Positions 49,801 to 62,409 of a stretch of DNA of 64,000 bases are shown here, piece by piece. The notes beneath the pieces were generated by a model. The model worked only from the letters and a program-made list of their open reading frames with translations. It was not told the DNA's origin and searched no databases. Source of the DNA: Gossypium raimondii. Its lineage: Eukaryota; Streptophyta; Magnoliopsida; Malvales; Malvaceae. The stretch's first letter is position 1, and the number at the start of each line of letters is the position of its first letter. A program made the position numbers and the translations under genes. The DNA is taken from positions 57,235,980 to 57,299,979 of the forward strand of contig NC_068575.1 in the NCBI RefSeq assembly GCF_025698545.1, written 5' to 3'.

Positions 49801-52272
49801 AAGAATATAATTCAAGTTATACTGAACTTAACGGTAAATTGTAGAAATACTAAAATTCGGGGACATTTTGGTAATTTTCCATTTTCCTCAAAATTTCACC
49901 CAATCTGGATCTAAATTAATATTTCATTCAATTTATAATAAAACAATTCATTTCATGCAATTTGGTCATTTTGACATTTTACAAAATTACCCTTAAAATT
50001 TCACTTTTATTCAATTTAGTCCCTGAATCTAAAACATGTAAATTAGCTATTTTAAAATAAACTCGTATTAGCTGAATATTCACATATATTTTTTCTCCTC
50101 CTCCACTCCATTCCACATCCTTGATATATACATAATACCACTATTTATGTGTTTACTCATAACAAGCTGTTCACTTGAGTCATAGTCACTAAATTAATTA
50201 TATCTTAAGCTAAAGAACTCCGAATTAAGATCCGAAAGCTTTCTATGAAACTAGGCTCACATATATTCTTACCATAAAATTTTTATAATTTTTTATTTAT
50301 CCAATAATTACAGTTTATTCTTTAAAGTTTCTCCTATTTCGCTGTTTGACAGTTCCGACCCCTCTTCACTAAAAATTAATTATCTCTTTGTACATAATTC
50401 AGATGATGTTCTCATTTATTTCTATTGAAAATAGACTCATTTAGTATTTTTAACATATAAATTTAAGCCTCTAATTATTTTTATTCAAATTTTATGATTT
50501 TCCAAAGTCAGAACAGGAAACCCGAATTCATTCTAACCTTGTCTCACAAAATTTATTATATCTCATGTTTTACAATTCCATTACTTACATTGTTTCTTCT
50601 ATGATAAACTAGACTCAATAAGATTTAATTCCATATTTTTTCATCCTCTAATTCGATTTTCACGATTTATAGTGATTTTACAAAGTTAACCTACTACTGC
50701 TGTCCAAAATTGTTTTAGTGCAAGATGTTGATTATTAAGTTTATAACTCCTTATTCCCTTTCTCTATAATATTTCTAATCACTTTCACTTATTTCCCTTC
50801 ACTAATATATCAAGAACACAAGATCTTATATAAGAAAACTCTACTATAACATGAATTTCCTACTTTTTAATAATATCAAACTCAAAAATATATTGAAATC
50901 TTGATGTTCTTACATTGTGCTATTGATTTCAATCTTTAACTTGATTTTCTCTCTCATTCAGCTTCTATTTCTTGAATCTAACTTGATATTCTAGCTCCCC
51001 ATTGTCTCCTTATTATTTTTCTCTCAGCAAGCTATGAAAATTCTTTTGATTTCTAAGTGAAAATAGTGAATTTTTGATAAAAACGACCAAATTGTAAGGA
51101 AAGGAAAATTTCTTTCTTTTCCTCTCTTCTCACGTTGGTTGCATGGAAAAAATGATGAATTCTCTTCATCTTTCCTCCATTTTATATTAATCATTTAGTA
51201 ATAAAATAATACTAAAAATCTTAATAAAATACTAATTAAATAACATTTATCTAATTAATTAATAAAAATATCACCAACATCATCATTACCTTCTAGAGTT
51301 CTCCCTCTCTAATTGACCATTTTTCCCTTTATAATTTTTTAAAATTCCATCCTTGAGTCATAACATAATTTGGTAAAATTACGATTTAGTCCCTCAAAAT
51401 TCTTCACCTTTTTTCAATTTGGTCCTAATCCATCCATTTTCCTTAGTTTCTAGATCATTCCACCCTTAAAATATTTACACCTTTGGTTCTTCAACTTTTT
51501 CGCATTTACACTTTAACCCCTCAAATTTTGAGTATTTACTCTTGGGCAACAAAACTTTTCTCCCTTTTACGATTTAATCCTTTCTTGAATTAATATGTCA
51601 TAATATACTTCCCAGTGTTAACATAACTAAAAATTACCCGTTTTATCACTTTATTTCCTTATTTTACTATATCGTAGATATTATCTTACTTTATTTATCG
51701 TATAAATTTTCGGGTATTAGAGTTCTTCATTTCAAGAAAGACAAAAATTTTGGGTTTTGTTTGGTATGAAAGGTAAAATTAATCAATCTAATTAGTTGTA
51801 AGGTTTTTATTTACTTTTAGCTTAGTATAAAAGACTCAATATCATATAATTAAAATAAATTTGGGTTTCATAAACAATAATTAAAAATGAGTTTATTTTA
51901 AATTTGAAACATAAAATAAATTTTAAAGATTAAATTAATTGATTTTAATATTATAGTAACAAATTGTTTGACACTATTAAGGGATAAAACTTTTTAATAA
52001 TTTATTTAATTGGTTTTAATGTTTTAAAATTTAAAATTTCAATATTAAAAATATATATTGAGAACTAGTAAATGGGTAAACAAATACAAATTGACAAAAT
52101 TTTAAAGTATTAATTTAGTATGTTCACTTTAATTCCAATCAACACTTTAAAAGAAGGAATTTTTTGTGACTAAAATGAAAGTGTGAACATAATGCGTGTA
52201 TACAATTAACCGTCATTAGAGATTTAATGGTTGAGAGACTAAAATGAAAACACTCAAAAATTACCTTCAACA
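46873..52272. mobile_element. Long inverted-repeat element split by an LTR-type insertion
   Basis: The left arm (about 46873-47784) and right arm (about 51727-52272) are reverse complements with divergence. Paired blocks include GATGTTTTCATTTTAATCAC/GACTAAAATGAAAACACTC, TCAACCGTTAAATTTCTAAT/ATTAGAGATTTAATGGTTGA and ATTTTATTTTATGTTTTCAA/GAAACATAAAATAAATTT. Removing the LTR-type element at 47790-51721 leaves an element of about 1.46 kb. The left arm has an extra non-matching block at about 46970-47290. The outer duplication is not resolved. Probably MULE-like. Confidence 0.68.
47790..51721 (-). mobile_element. Large solo-LTR-like element, Gypsy type, nested
   Basis: It runs from TGTAACACCCCTAACCC to TTTTCGGGTATTAGA and is flanked by the 5 bp duplication GTTCT (47785-47789 and 51722-51726). 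Read on the minus strand it ends GGGTTAGGGGTGTTACA, as does the element at 19022-21586, so the two are related. It is 3.93 kb with no coding region or second LTR. Two internal repeat zones are visible: five GGATTACC...GCTAAAT units at about 49410-49640, and three degenerate units of about 150-180 bp at about 50185-50690. It sits inside the inverted-repeat element 46873-52272 and is therefore the younger of the two. It is a fossil; no LTR pair is available for dating. Confidence 0.82.
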
Positions 52273-52379
52273 GTACCTATTAACATATACAATATTCCAC
52301 CAATTAAAATTTATTTCAATTGATATTGTTACTTTCAAAAAAAAAAAAACCCACTAATTCAAGCATGTTTAAACATACA

Positions 52380-53050
52380 TAGTCAAATTTAGCATTAAAT
52401 ATTTAAATTTTTTGTCAATTTGATTATCTCTTTTTTTAGTTAAATTTGATCATCAACTTTAAAAGAAAAAATTGAATTTGACCATTAACCTTTCAAAATA
52501 GTTAATTTGTTGTTTTTTAATAGAAATACTAATTAAAATGTTAAATTTTTAGGCATTGTAGCCCACATGACAATTCACATGTACTTGATGCTGTTTTTTT
52601 GAATTTTAAATTTTTTAATTTTTCGTAATTTTAAATTATTTATTAATGTGTCAAATAAAAATGTCATGTCAATATGAAGTATAAATAGATTGACACTTGG
52701 GTTGCCATGCCAACATTGTTAAAAATTTAACCTTTGTTCTTTTTCTTACCTAAATTTGGTTATCAAATTTTTAAAAGTAGTCAGAAAATTTTTATCAATA
52801 GAAATGTTGATTAAAACATTAATTTTTAACGATTTTGGCATTGCAACCCGCGTAGTAATCCACATGCATTTCATTTTGACATATTACTATTTGTTTTATA
52901 TGTCACGTTAACAAATAATTTAAAAATATTTAAAAATATAAAACTTTAAATTTTAAAATTGCCTTAAGTGTACGTGGATTGATATGCAAACTTTCATGCT
53001 TAAAATTTTAATGTTTTAGTTAATATTTTCATTAAAACAATAATTCAACT
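52380..53050. repeat. Two degenerate direct repeats of about 320 bp
   Basis: About 52437-52735 and 52749-53050 share, in order, AAATTTG(A/G)T(C/T)ATCAA, AATAGAAAT(A/G)(C/T)T(A/G)ATTAAAA, GGCATTG(T/C)A(G/A)CCC, AATTCACATGTACTT/AATCCACATGCATTT and TGTCA(A/C). The unit resembles blocks in the BAHD flanks at 13370-13510 and 22030-22200 (CCACATGTATGTCA). It is a dispersed AT-rich repeat of unknown class. Confidence 0.45.
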
Positions 53051-53068
53051 TTTATTAAAAATATCGAT

Positions 53069-53818
53069 GGGGTTTTTTACCCAAATATTATAAAAAAATA
53101 AATACCGAAATAGGTTGCCAGAAAAATTAATTACCAAAATGGTATGTTTATTTTAATCGCGCCTATCTGACAGGCGCGAATCAATTTTTTATATTAAAAA
53201 TATTTTTTTGTTTAAATAAAATATTATTAATTTTTTTCTCGGATCAGTATATAACCCGGGTATAGATACGAAGTACAAGACTAGTTGAGCCTATCTCAGA
53301 GGCGCGACTAGTTTAGCAAAATAGTTAATACAATATAATTTAATTCAGCAAATAACATGAGTATCAAATAAAAATTTTATTACCATATCATTAATAGTAC
53401 TTGATATGTGATTATTATTAATCAAAGAATCCATTTGTTGGAAATCGCAATTAAAAAATGAATTCATTTAATTTGTTTCAAAAATACAATAAATTATTTC
53501 AAATTTCAGAAACAAAACACGGTAAATATCTAATAATTTCCATAAATTACCTACAATAAAAAAATTACGTTAGATTACAATAATAATATAATTAAAATTA
53601 ATATAAACTATCTAAATATAAAAACATACAATTAAAAAATAAAATAGATATTTACCGTGTATTTCATATCTATACCCGAGTTATATACTGATTCGGGAAA
53701 AAAATAATATTTTATTTAAACAAAAATATTTTTAATATAAAATTGATTTACTTGTCGGATAGGCGATTAAAAAATACCATTTTAGTATTTAATTTTTATA
53801 ATATTTGGGTAAAAACCC
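53069..53818. mobile_element. TIR element with GGCGC palindromes
   Basis: The left end is GGGGTTTTTTACCCAAATAT. The right end, reverse complemented, is GGGTTTTTACCCAAATATTA, so the inverted repeats run at least 30 bp. It is flanked by TATCGAT at 53062-53068 and 53819-53825; part of this could belong to the TIR because ATCGAT is its own complement. The subterminal parts carry GCGCCTATCTGACAGGCGC, GCCTATCTCAGAGGCGC and a degraded right-hand partner, plus paired CGGATCAGTATATAACCCGG/CGAGTTATATACTGATTCGG. Non-autonomous; superfamily uncertain. Confidence 0.75.
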
Positions 53819-54660
53819 TATCGATGTTCAAATTAAATTATTTTTAAAAGATTGAGTGCCGATTTTAATTAAAATAAAAAATTAACAAAAATATAAATAT
53901 TGAATTATAAATTTAATATGTGAATTTAATACCATTACCAAGTTAAACTAATCCCCGACTAATAAGAGTTCGGGAATCATCAACCAAGTAAAAGTAAAGA
54001 TATTAAATTTTAAATTTGATGATATTATATTTATAACTCATTAAAAATCAAATTTAGAATCTAATCTTTAGAAAAAGAATCATAATTTGATCTTAACATA
54101 AAATTAACACCATTAACGATTTCAACTAATTCCTTACTCTAACAAACGTTTGAGGGTTGGAAACAACCAAATTAAAGGAAAAATATTTTAAATTTCAGCG
54201 AAAATATAAACAACTAAAATCAAAATTTGACCAATAAGTTGATATAGATATATATATGGATACACTATACCATTAGTTATTGAATATATTTTTGTTTTAG
54301 CCACTTAATTAAAGTAGTTATAAATTGGTCACTATATTATTTAAAAGATTTTATTTAAGTTATCGAGCTGTTAAAATTGATAATATATAGTTTTTTATTG
54401 CACCGCATGCACTAATCGAAAAATTTCTTTCTCATCCTCTTTTACAATTAAGTTTTTTTCATAAAAGCAGTTTTAAAGTTTAGACGTCACGGATCTATGA
54501 ATCAAAATTTAAATAATTTTTTTCTTCTATCTCCAATATTAACCATCAAATCAACTCGGCTAATAGAATTTTTTTTAAAAAAATTAACAGTTTAATCACT
54601 TAAAATGCAAACTTTTTAAATAGTTCAGGAGCAAAATAAAACAATGGATAATTTAGGTAA
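53819..54660. other. AT-rich intergenic DNA
   Basis: No gene visible. There is a short TATATATAT run at about 54247-54257 and a few TTAGTCACTT-like phrases typical of decayed MITEs. Confidence 0.35.
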
Positions 54661-54676
54661 TATAGATGAGATATGA

Positions 54677-54716
54677 CACGTGACATTGTCACGCCATTAA
54701 CATCCGCTCTCACGTG
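54677..54716. promoter_or_regulatory. Two G-box motifs upstream of the RIK-like gene
   Basis: GACACGTGAC (core CACGTG 54677-54682) and TCACGTGCC (core 54711-54716) lie 200-240 bp before the ATG at 54916, in a local rise in GC content. CACGTG binds bZIP and bHLH factors in plants. ACACGTGAC also matches ABRE-like sites. Function is inferred from motif and position only. Confidence 0.45.
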
Positions 54717-54915
54717 CCCTCTCAGTTTGGATTTTGCGCGAAGTCTCCGAACTTCACCTGCACCTGGGAGAAAAGCCGAAAGCCCCAATTTGACGCTACA
54801 ATCGAAATCAGATCCCTAAAACCAAACCAATCCGATTTTTTTAACTAGAATTTTGGAAAAGTAACAACATCGAATTCCTTCTTTTTTTCTGGAATTCTGA
54901 AATTCTTGCAAAGAG

Positions 54916-57900
54916 ATGACGGAGGACGGTGGCGCTAGGGTTTCTTCCGATGATCCGACTGTAAGCAACGATGCTTCACAGACTAGACAAAGGTACCGAA
55001 TTTGTTTTGTTTTGTCGTAAATTTCAATCCTTAAACCCTAATTTCCCCATGTACTTAATTTCTTTGGATGACCGCGCTGTAACCAACAGTGATTCACAGC
55101 CTCGACAAAGTTATCGAGTTTCTTTTTTCTTTTCTCCTTAATTTCAATTCTTAAACCCTAATTTCCCCATATGCTTAATTTCTAAATTTAAAGAGTTAAT
55201 TTGTGGAATTACTCAAAAGAATCTGTTAATTTGTGGAATTACTCAAAAGAATCTGTTGAATTTGATAGTAATTCAACTGGTTTATTGGAGGTGAAATAGA
55301 TCATCTCAAAAGCTGAATTTTTTTAACACATTTGCATAATCAAGCTAGAAATTTAATGATAATTACAGAGGCGAAAAAACAACAAAAACAACAAAAAAAA
55401 ATCCAGTCGGAGCGAGTTATTGTCAGATGATTATCAAGCATAAGAACATCTACCAAGAATTGGTAAATATTACATCAAAACTATTAACACTAGGTTGTTG
55501 CTATGACATGAAACGGTTTTCTGGCTGTGATTTTCATTTCTAGGGAGGGAAAAGCGTTTCCTTTTAATCTGATTTTGAAAATGTATTTAGTTTCATTTGT
55601 AAGATTACATTTTATAGCAAGAATTTTGATTGTGAAAATATGTATCATTAATTTTTTAGTAATTTTTACTATATCCATCCTTGCAATTTGCATAACTCTC
55701 ACAAGTGCTCGTTTTCAAACAAACTATGGAATATGTAGTTGTTTGATATTTATAAACCAGATTAATGCCATGTTTGGTAGTTGCAAATTTTATTAGTTGG
55801 GGTATTATGCAGGAAGAAGAGAAAGTGGGATCAACCTGCAGAGGCTTTTGTTTCAGCTGGAATTGCTGTCCCATTTAGCAACATGGGAACTCTTGCTGGC
55901 ATGCCACTTCCTATTGTAGCTCCAGTACCAGGCACCTTTCTGTCAAATATACTTGCTGCTAGTGGTGCAGCTGTTACACCGGTCTTTCAACAGCATGCCG
56001 CTCCGGTGGCCTCTCAACAAAATCAAGTACGAAAAGTAGATATGGTTTTGCACAAAGAAATTCATTGTTTTCTATGATTATGGCAATAATTTGTCTTGTA
56101 TTATAAAATGTCATTCGTTCTTTGCCATGTCAACGCTTCACTGCTGACAACATTAGTATTTAAAATGATATTTCAAACATTGATAAATTTGGGTAGTCAA
56201 TGTACCTGACTTTGCAACAGCTTTTGGCTTTAGGTGATTTTTTTACGTGATATTTCAAGCATATGGACCAAATATTTGTAAGGACATGTTTTAATTGTTT
56301 CTTCCCTTCCTTTATTAATTGCCACTAGTATATTTTTATTGATATTTCTGCTTGGATTGTTTCATATATGGAGTGTTCATCTGATCAAAATGACTGCTGG
56401 CTTTTGTATTCTGTCATAGGGTATCCCAAGAACTGTTATATGCAGGGAATTTGGATTTATTTTCTTTTTGATGATTTTTTTTGTACATGTTTTTTTTTAC
56501 TTGCATATTTACAAATTTGTTAATTGTATAATTTATTTGTGCATTTTGTTTGTACAATTTTATAGACTAAGATCCAGGATGAATTAGTGATTGCTAGAGA
56601 AATTGTAATAAATGATGCGGAATCTTCTATTCGCTACAAGCTCACGAAGCGCCAGACACAGGAAGAGGTAAATCACTTCTTTGTTTAGCAATATGGAAAA
56701 AAGGGTTTGTTGTTAAAACAGCGGAAATAGTTCTTTTGTTAAATTTTGATGAGTAAGCTTATCATCTTTCAGATACAAAGGTGCACTGGTGCTGTGGTGA
56801 TAACTAGGTAAGTTTCTTTAAGTGGGTATCAGAAGCTTTTGATGATTATTTTTCTTTCTTGTTTTTCCTTCTAATTCCTTGAAATGATTGGTGTGCAGGG
56901 GCAAGTATCACCCACCGAATGCTCCAGCTGATGGCGAAAAGCCTCTTTATCTTCATATATCTGCTGCTGCTCATGTAAGTCTAATTTTTTGATCTTTACA
57001 GACCGTTTGTGGGTTATAGAGTGATTTTTTTGAAATTCCGTCTTTGTGAAAGTTTTAGGATGTATGCTTTCTTATAGTCTCAGCTTGTGGTTGACATAAA
57101 AAAAAAATTAAAAAGCTAAATGGTCGGTCTATTTAAAGAAACGAGATTTACAAAGCTTGTTTAATTATCACTGCAGTTAAAAGAGACAGCAGAGCGAATT
57201 TTAGCTGTAGATCGTGCAGCTGCCATGGTGGAAGAACTGTTAAAACATGGTCAGAGCTCACAGGCAGGTTCTTCCCCTTTTGTGGAAGCTGTGATGAATG
57301 GTGTGAAGGTTTGTTTCAACTGCAACCGAATTTGTTGAGCTGTAAGATTTAGATAATTGATTGAATGATAAATGTCTAATCAAACCTGGTTTCTCAGGCA
57401 TTTAGCACATGTGTATATTTGGGCTTCGACGCAGATCCATCACTGAATGTTGCTGCTCGTATTCGTGGACCCAATGTGAGATTTTTATGTACTTCAATTC
57501 TGCATTTTCATTAATCCTTTTAAGGGATTATATACGGCTCTCATATGTTATCATGATGTTTTGTTATGCCTAGTTAATGGTCCTGTTTTTGTTCTATATC
57601 ATCTTATAAGTATTTGTGACCTATAGCTGCTCATCTATTCTACAATTAGATTTTAAAATTAGATGGCAATACAATCTTGCATAATTAAATGAAAACCAGC
57701 TATCTGATGTCAAGGATGTGGACTAATTCTCACCTTCCCTGAACAAACCCTTCATCTATCCTCTTATTAATGTGCATGCATCTGGTATTTGTGTCTTGTA
57801 GCGATTTACTTGATTGAGTATTCTGTTTAATCAGTTGTTATTTGAAGTTTTTGTTTCATATGTTAAAGATGAGAGATTCTAATGTTCGAAGCTCTCTCTG

Positions 57901-60900
57901 ACATCTCCATGCAATTGGGAGGGCATTTTTTTTTGTTGCTGGTGGTTCGGTTTTGTACTTGCAGGACCAGTATATAAATCACATTATGAATGAAACAGGA
58001 GCAACTGTCATGCTACGTGGATGTGGTTCCGGAAACCTTGAGAGCCTTCAGGGTGAAGGTACTTTTATGCAGTGCAAAATGCAACCTTTTTTTCTTTTAC
58101 TATTTCTTTATAGTTTTAGGTAAACCAAAGGATTTATGCTAATGTTACTTTTAAATTATTATAGTTTATCTTTTTTTGTTGTTGATGCAGAAGCACAACC
58201 ACCACTGCACTTATTCTTGTCAAGTAACAATCCTAAAAGTCTTGATGATGCCAAGCGTTTGGCAGAGAATCTTCTGGACACTATCAGCGTAGAGTTCGGT
58301 GCATCCAGGTAATCAGGTTTTTATTTTGTTGAGGGGTTTGATGGTAATTGTATAATCTCATTGTTGTCATTTTGGATTGGTGTAACCTGTTTCTTTCCTT
58401 CCATTTTAGGATTTCATCAAGTAAGGTTTATGGTGCAGTTCCACCTCCACAGCAGTTGTTGACTGGAGTTCAATGTTCCACAACAGGACGCAATGTGAAT
58501 GCTAGTTCAGCTGCTGGTTTGGCATCAATGCCAGTTGCTACTCCAGCTCCACCTGTTGCAGTCCCTGTGGCTACTACTGGCTATTCTCAAGCGATGGCTG
58601 TGGGGATGCCTAATTCTGGGCCACCCCAAGCAAATTCAGTTGGTTATCCACAGCCTTTGGTGACCAGAGGGACAAGCTATATTGGATATGGCGGGATATA
58701 CCCCCAAGCAACACCATTGCAACAGGTAGCATTAGCTCTTAAACAATCATCTCCAATCTCCTCTACTGTTGTACCTGCAACATCTGTAGCAAGTGCAGTT
58801 GTTCCTACAACATCAGCTACCAGTACAGTAACCAAATCAAGTGTTAGCTCTACTTTACATTCTGAGAAAGAGCGACGGCCTCCACAAAAGCGGAAGTTCC
58901 AGGAGTTACCAGCTGGTTCAAAGGGATCGGCAACAGTCAACCAGGTATCTGTGAATTTTCCTGCTAGTTTCTCTTCAACCGAAGCTGTAAGGTATACAAA
59001 TTTATATATTTTGAGTGTCATAATGGCCAAAGATGAAGTCCAACTCCATTCTGGCATTTTGGTTTTTAACCGTGTACAAGTTCTGGTTCATGGCAGTTTA
59101 GTGTATGCATAATATTATCCTAGGCCAAAGAGCATTACGTCTCTCTAATCTCACTGATTTTTGGGTAGGGGGTACGGCTCTGGAATTTGGGTTTGTCGAC
59201 TAAGAAAAATGGTTTTTATTTAATGTTGACTATCATTCCTCAAAAGGGAATGTTGACTATGAGTAATTTAGGACCATCTTGTGAGGAAGATAGTCCGGCC
59301 CATGCTAGAGTGCCTATCTCTACTTGATAAGTGTTAATGCAATTAGGATGATGATACATAAGTTTGAACTGGCTTTGACTCATTTTCGAAGTTAGAGAAA
59401 CTTTTATCTTAGAGAAAATGGCATTTCAATTAACTTTATATTTCATTTAAAGTAATATTTATTATTAGCCCATGGGTGGAAGCTTTTTATTTAGAAAAGC
59501 AGAAGTATATTTGTGAATGGAGGCATTTCCAAGTAATTGAGTTACAGTGGCCATGTTATGGTCCGTAACTCCATGTGGTAGAAATTGAATCTTGACTACT
59601 GCCATAGTTCATATGACGGGGGATGTAAAGGACAATGGTTCCATCTTGCTAATTCTTGAACTTAACTTTTAACTATCTCAATCCCGAATGACCTATGCTT
59701 GGTAGTTCCCAAGTCAATCAGGTTTGTCTGCATGTGTGGCCATGCATTTGCAATCCTCTATTCTGCTGACTCATGCTGGTACTTGTGCCCCTTATTTTTA
59801 TGCATCCACCTCCATCTCCAGTTTCACCCTATTAAATAGGGAAAGAAACATTATATAAAAAGGGAAAATCTTTGCAAGTTAATGTGATTACCTGTCTTAC
59901 TTTGCATTTATGGTATTGGATTTATGATTATACTTTCTGCTGACTTTCTCTACTTATCTTCCAGGTATTTTCTCTGACCTTCTAAGAAGCTAATAGGCTG
60001 ATACCAGACCTCTGTTAGGGCCATTGGTTTGTATGTTTCACAGGGTTTTCAGTTTCAGAGGAGCAATTTGATGAGTTTTTTCTGCTTCAAAACCATGATC
60101 AAGGACCATTCAAGATTTTTTACCCTTTGATGGGTGTATAGCCTCATATCATGAACTTCGCATTTCTAGTGTCCTGTCTTACATGGCTAGCATTATAGAA
60201 CGTGCAGCTGAAGTTTCATTTAAAGGCTCTTTGGTGTCAATACGGTGTGCATTTTTTTGTTAAGGATAACTTAGAAGCTGAAATAACTACTGAAAATGCA
60301 TGAATAGATTTATTAAGTGCATAAGCTGACCATAAATTTTGTGCCACTGCAACTGTTATTTGTTAAAAGTGACACTGTATGATATCTGGCATTTTTTTTA
60401 AAAATTTTTGCATCTTGCCACAAGCTACCTTAGTTTTTGAATAAGAAGATTTCAAGGCTTGTTGGCTTATAGGATCCTAGCATCTGTTCGCTGAAGACAT
60501 CAAGGGTCACATTAACTAACTAAATAATGGCCTTTCACTAATTCCATGTCGTTTTGTCTTCTGACACAGGACCTTTTTAAAGATTCTGTTGTACCCTTGA
60601 GATCTTAACATTTTTCTTTTTCCAGATGTTTCTCATTAACTATTATATTACTCCTATTGAGAAATTAGGCTTGGATTTTTTCTCTGTAACTCATTTCAGG
60701 AATCTGAATCTTTAAATCCAAACAAGCCATTGGGAGATGTAGGTGTGAAAAATGTATCAAATATGCCTGCTCCAAAGAAGCTGATTCATCCTTCATCTAA
60801 TGGAATGCCGCCACCACCACCCCCAAAATCCTTGCCGCCTCCACCTCCAAAAACCATGCAGACTCCACCAGCTCCGCCTTCAAAAACCATGCTGCCTCCA

Positions 60901-61271
60901 CCGCCTCCACCCAAGTTCACATCCTCCACATCACCTAGGAAATTGCATGACAAGATCAAAGTTACCAGTAAAGCTAAACTTGATGCTGTCCCTGGTAGGA
61001 TTGATTCCTAAACTGACTATTATAAAGGTTTCTGATTCTGAATTTACTTCCCTGTAATGACCAATACTTCGATATGAAGTGAAATCTAGTCAATGATATA
61101 GTGAATTGTGAACTTTATTGTACTTATCTATATTGTTTGGTTTTTTCAGACACCTTGATGCAGTTAATGTCATATGGGGACGAAGATGATGATTCCGAGG
61201 AGAGCAGTGATGAATCACTAAATAATAAGAACAGTGCGGATGCAGTTCGAAAACCATTCTGGGCTTTATGA
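54916..61271 (+). CDS. RIK: RIK-like KH-domain RNA-binding protein
   Basis: Twelve exons: 54916-54992, 55813-56026, 56566-56667, 56773-56807, 56899-56974, 57177-57308, 57398-57475, 57965-58058, 58191-58308, 58410-58944, 60700-60994 and 61150-61271. All phases agree, giving 625 aa. RIK was described as the KH protein that binds ROUGH SHEATH2/AS1 and HIRA, linking RNA binding to knox gene silencing; that role is borrowed from family knowledge. Visible features: basic RKKRKWDQP (about 26-34); an N-terminal KH-like segment with AREIVINDAESSIRYKLTKR and CTGAVVITRGKY; the main KH domain about 213-309 with the GxxG-type loop RIRGPNDQYINHIMNETGA; a Pro/Ala/Thr/Ser-rich middle; polyproline runs in exon 11; and an acidic tail (GDEDDDSEESSDE) ending RKPFWAL. 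Exon 10 uses the AACCAG|GTATCT donor, because only that keeps phase with exon 11. Confidence 0.92.
54949..55187 (+). repeat. Tandem duplication spanning the exon 1 end and intron 1 of RIK
   Basis: Unit 1 (about 54949-55065) and unit 2 (about 55066-55187) align throughout: GATGATCCG/GATGACCGC, CTGTAAGCAACGATGCTTCA/CTGTAACCAACAGTGATTCA, CAAAGGTACCGA/CAAAGTTATCGA and TTAAACCCTAATTTCCCCAT in both. Unit 1 contains the last 44 coding bases and the GT donor. Unit 2 is intronic and lacks the AG|GT context. Confidence 0.88.
55195..55254. repeat. Perfect 30 bp tandem duplication in RIK intron 1
   Basis: Two identical 30 bp units (55195-55224 and 55225-55254), each starting GTTAATTTGTGG and ending AAAAGAATCT. 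Complete identity suggests a recent slippage event. Confidence 0.95.
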
Positions 61272-62409
61272 CTCTTCATTCTGATGGCTTCTGTCAAGCG
61301 GTTATCAAGCCCATGTTTTGCTTTGATTCTTTTGTGATTGCAACATGACAAGTACTTAATTGAGTGCAGACAAGGTGAAGTAACTCCAAATTATCACAGT
61401 GAGACTACTTGCATTGCAGCATTTAGAGGATTAAAATCTGATAGAATTTGTGTTGTATATTGGTTGTAATTTGTCACTAGTGTAGACTATTAGTTTCCGT
61501 TAGTGTCTTGGTGAGATTGGAAAATCTTTAGATAGTCAAATTCTGTTATGAGGCTGTTAATGGAACATGAAACTTTAACCCTGTAATTTTATTTTTGATG
61601 GTAATGGAAATCTCCATTCATTTTGGTGTGTCAAAAGTTTAATGGTAACATTTCTAGTTTAACCATCTTCTCTCTTTATTCTCTCAAAAGCAACTCACAA
61701 GAGAAAACTGTCTATCATAAAGTCCAGTATTTTGTATTTTCTTTTTCCTGTCAGTCTTGAGTTTATTGTTTCGAAATTTTAGATATATGTATTAAATTTA
61801 TTTTATCATGTTTATAATATTGTTTTCTCATATATCAAATGTACTATGTTCGAGTAAAAAAAATTTCTGGTCAGATTTTGGACCCATTTTTATTAGGAGA
61901 AATGTCAAAGTCATGTCAATTATATTAAGCTAAAGAATGTGGGGAGAAACACAATAATTCTATTTTTCAAAACTTATGCTGCCATTAGTCTTAAAGGTCT
62001 GAAGTGAAATTCCAAAGGTTAAGTTGAGATGCACTTTCTTGACAATTCGACCAAAAATGGATTCCTAAAGTCGGATGAAAAATGTGCAGTGAAAATTTGT
62101 GTTTAAAGGATCTGACATTGTCTTGAAAAAGTAGAATGAGAAATTGAAATGTTAATGCACTTTTTGTCTCAGCCACAACAGAACTGACTGAGATTCGGAC
62201 TTCACCCCTAATTCGTTCAACATATTAAGATTTTATTAGTAATAATTAATAGCAACCCAGATGAGTTTTGATTTAGTGATATGGTTTTTTAATTTATAAA
62301 TTAAAAGAAAAAGAGAACATTTTCTTCTTTTCCTTTACTAAATTATTTATAAATAAAACAGTGTCGTTAAATGAAGCCAAAATGGTAAATTCCAAACTTT
62401 ATTTTAAAT
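61272..62409. other. Intergenic region between RIK and the small gene
   Basis: The first 350 bp or so is likely the RIK 3' UTR. The rest is AT-rich with no coding region supported. Confidence 0.4.

Noticed and set aside
55527-55796. Plus-strand 89-codon frame in RIK intron 1
   Set aside because: It sits wholly within the intron between 54993 and 55812; hydrophobic composition reflects T-richness.
60800-61057. Alternative His/Arg/Leu-rich frame over RIK exon 11
   Set aside because: It is the out-of-frame reading of the CCA/CCT polyproline run; exon phase supports the proline frame.
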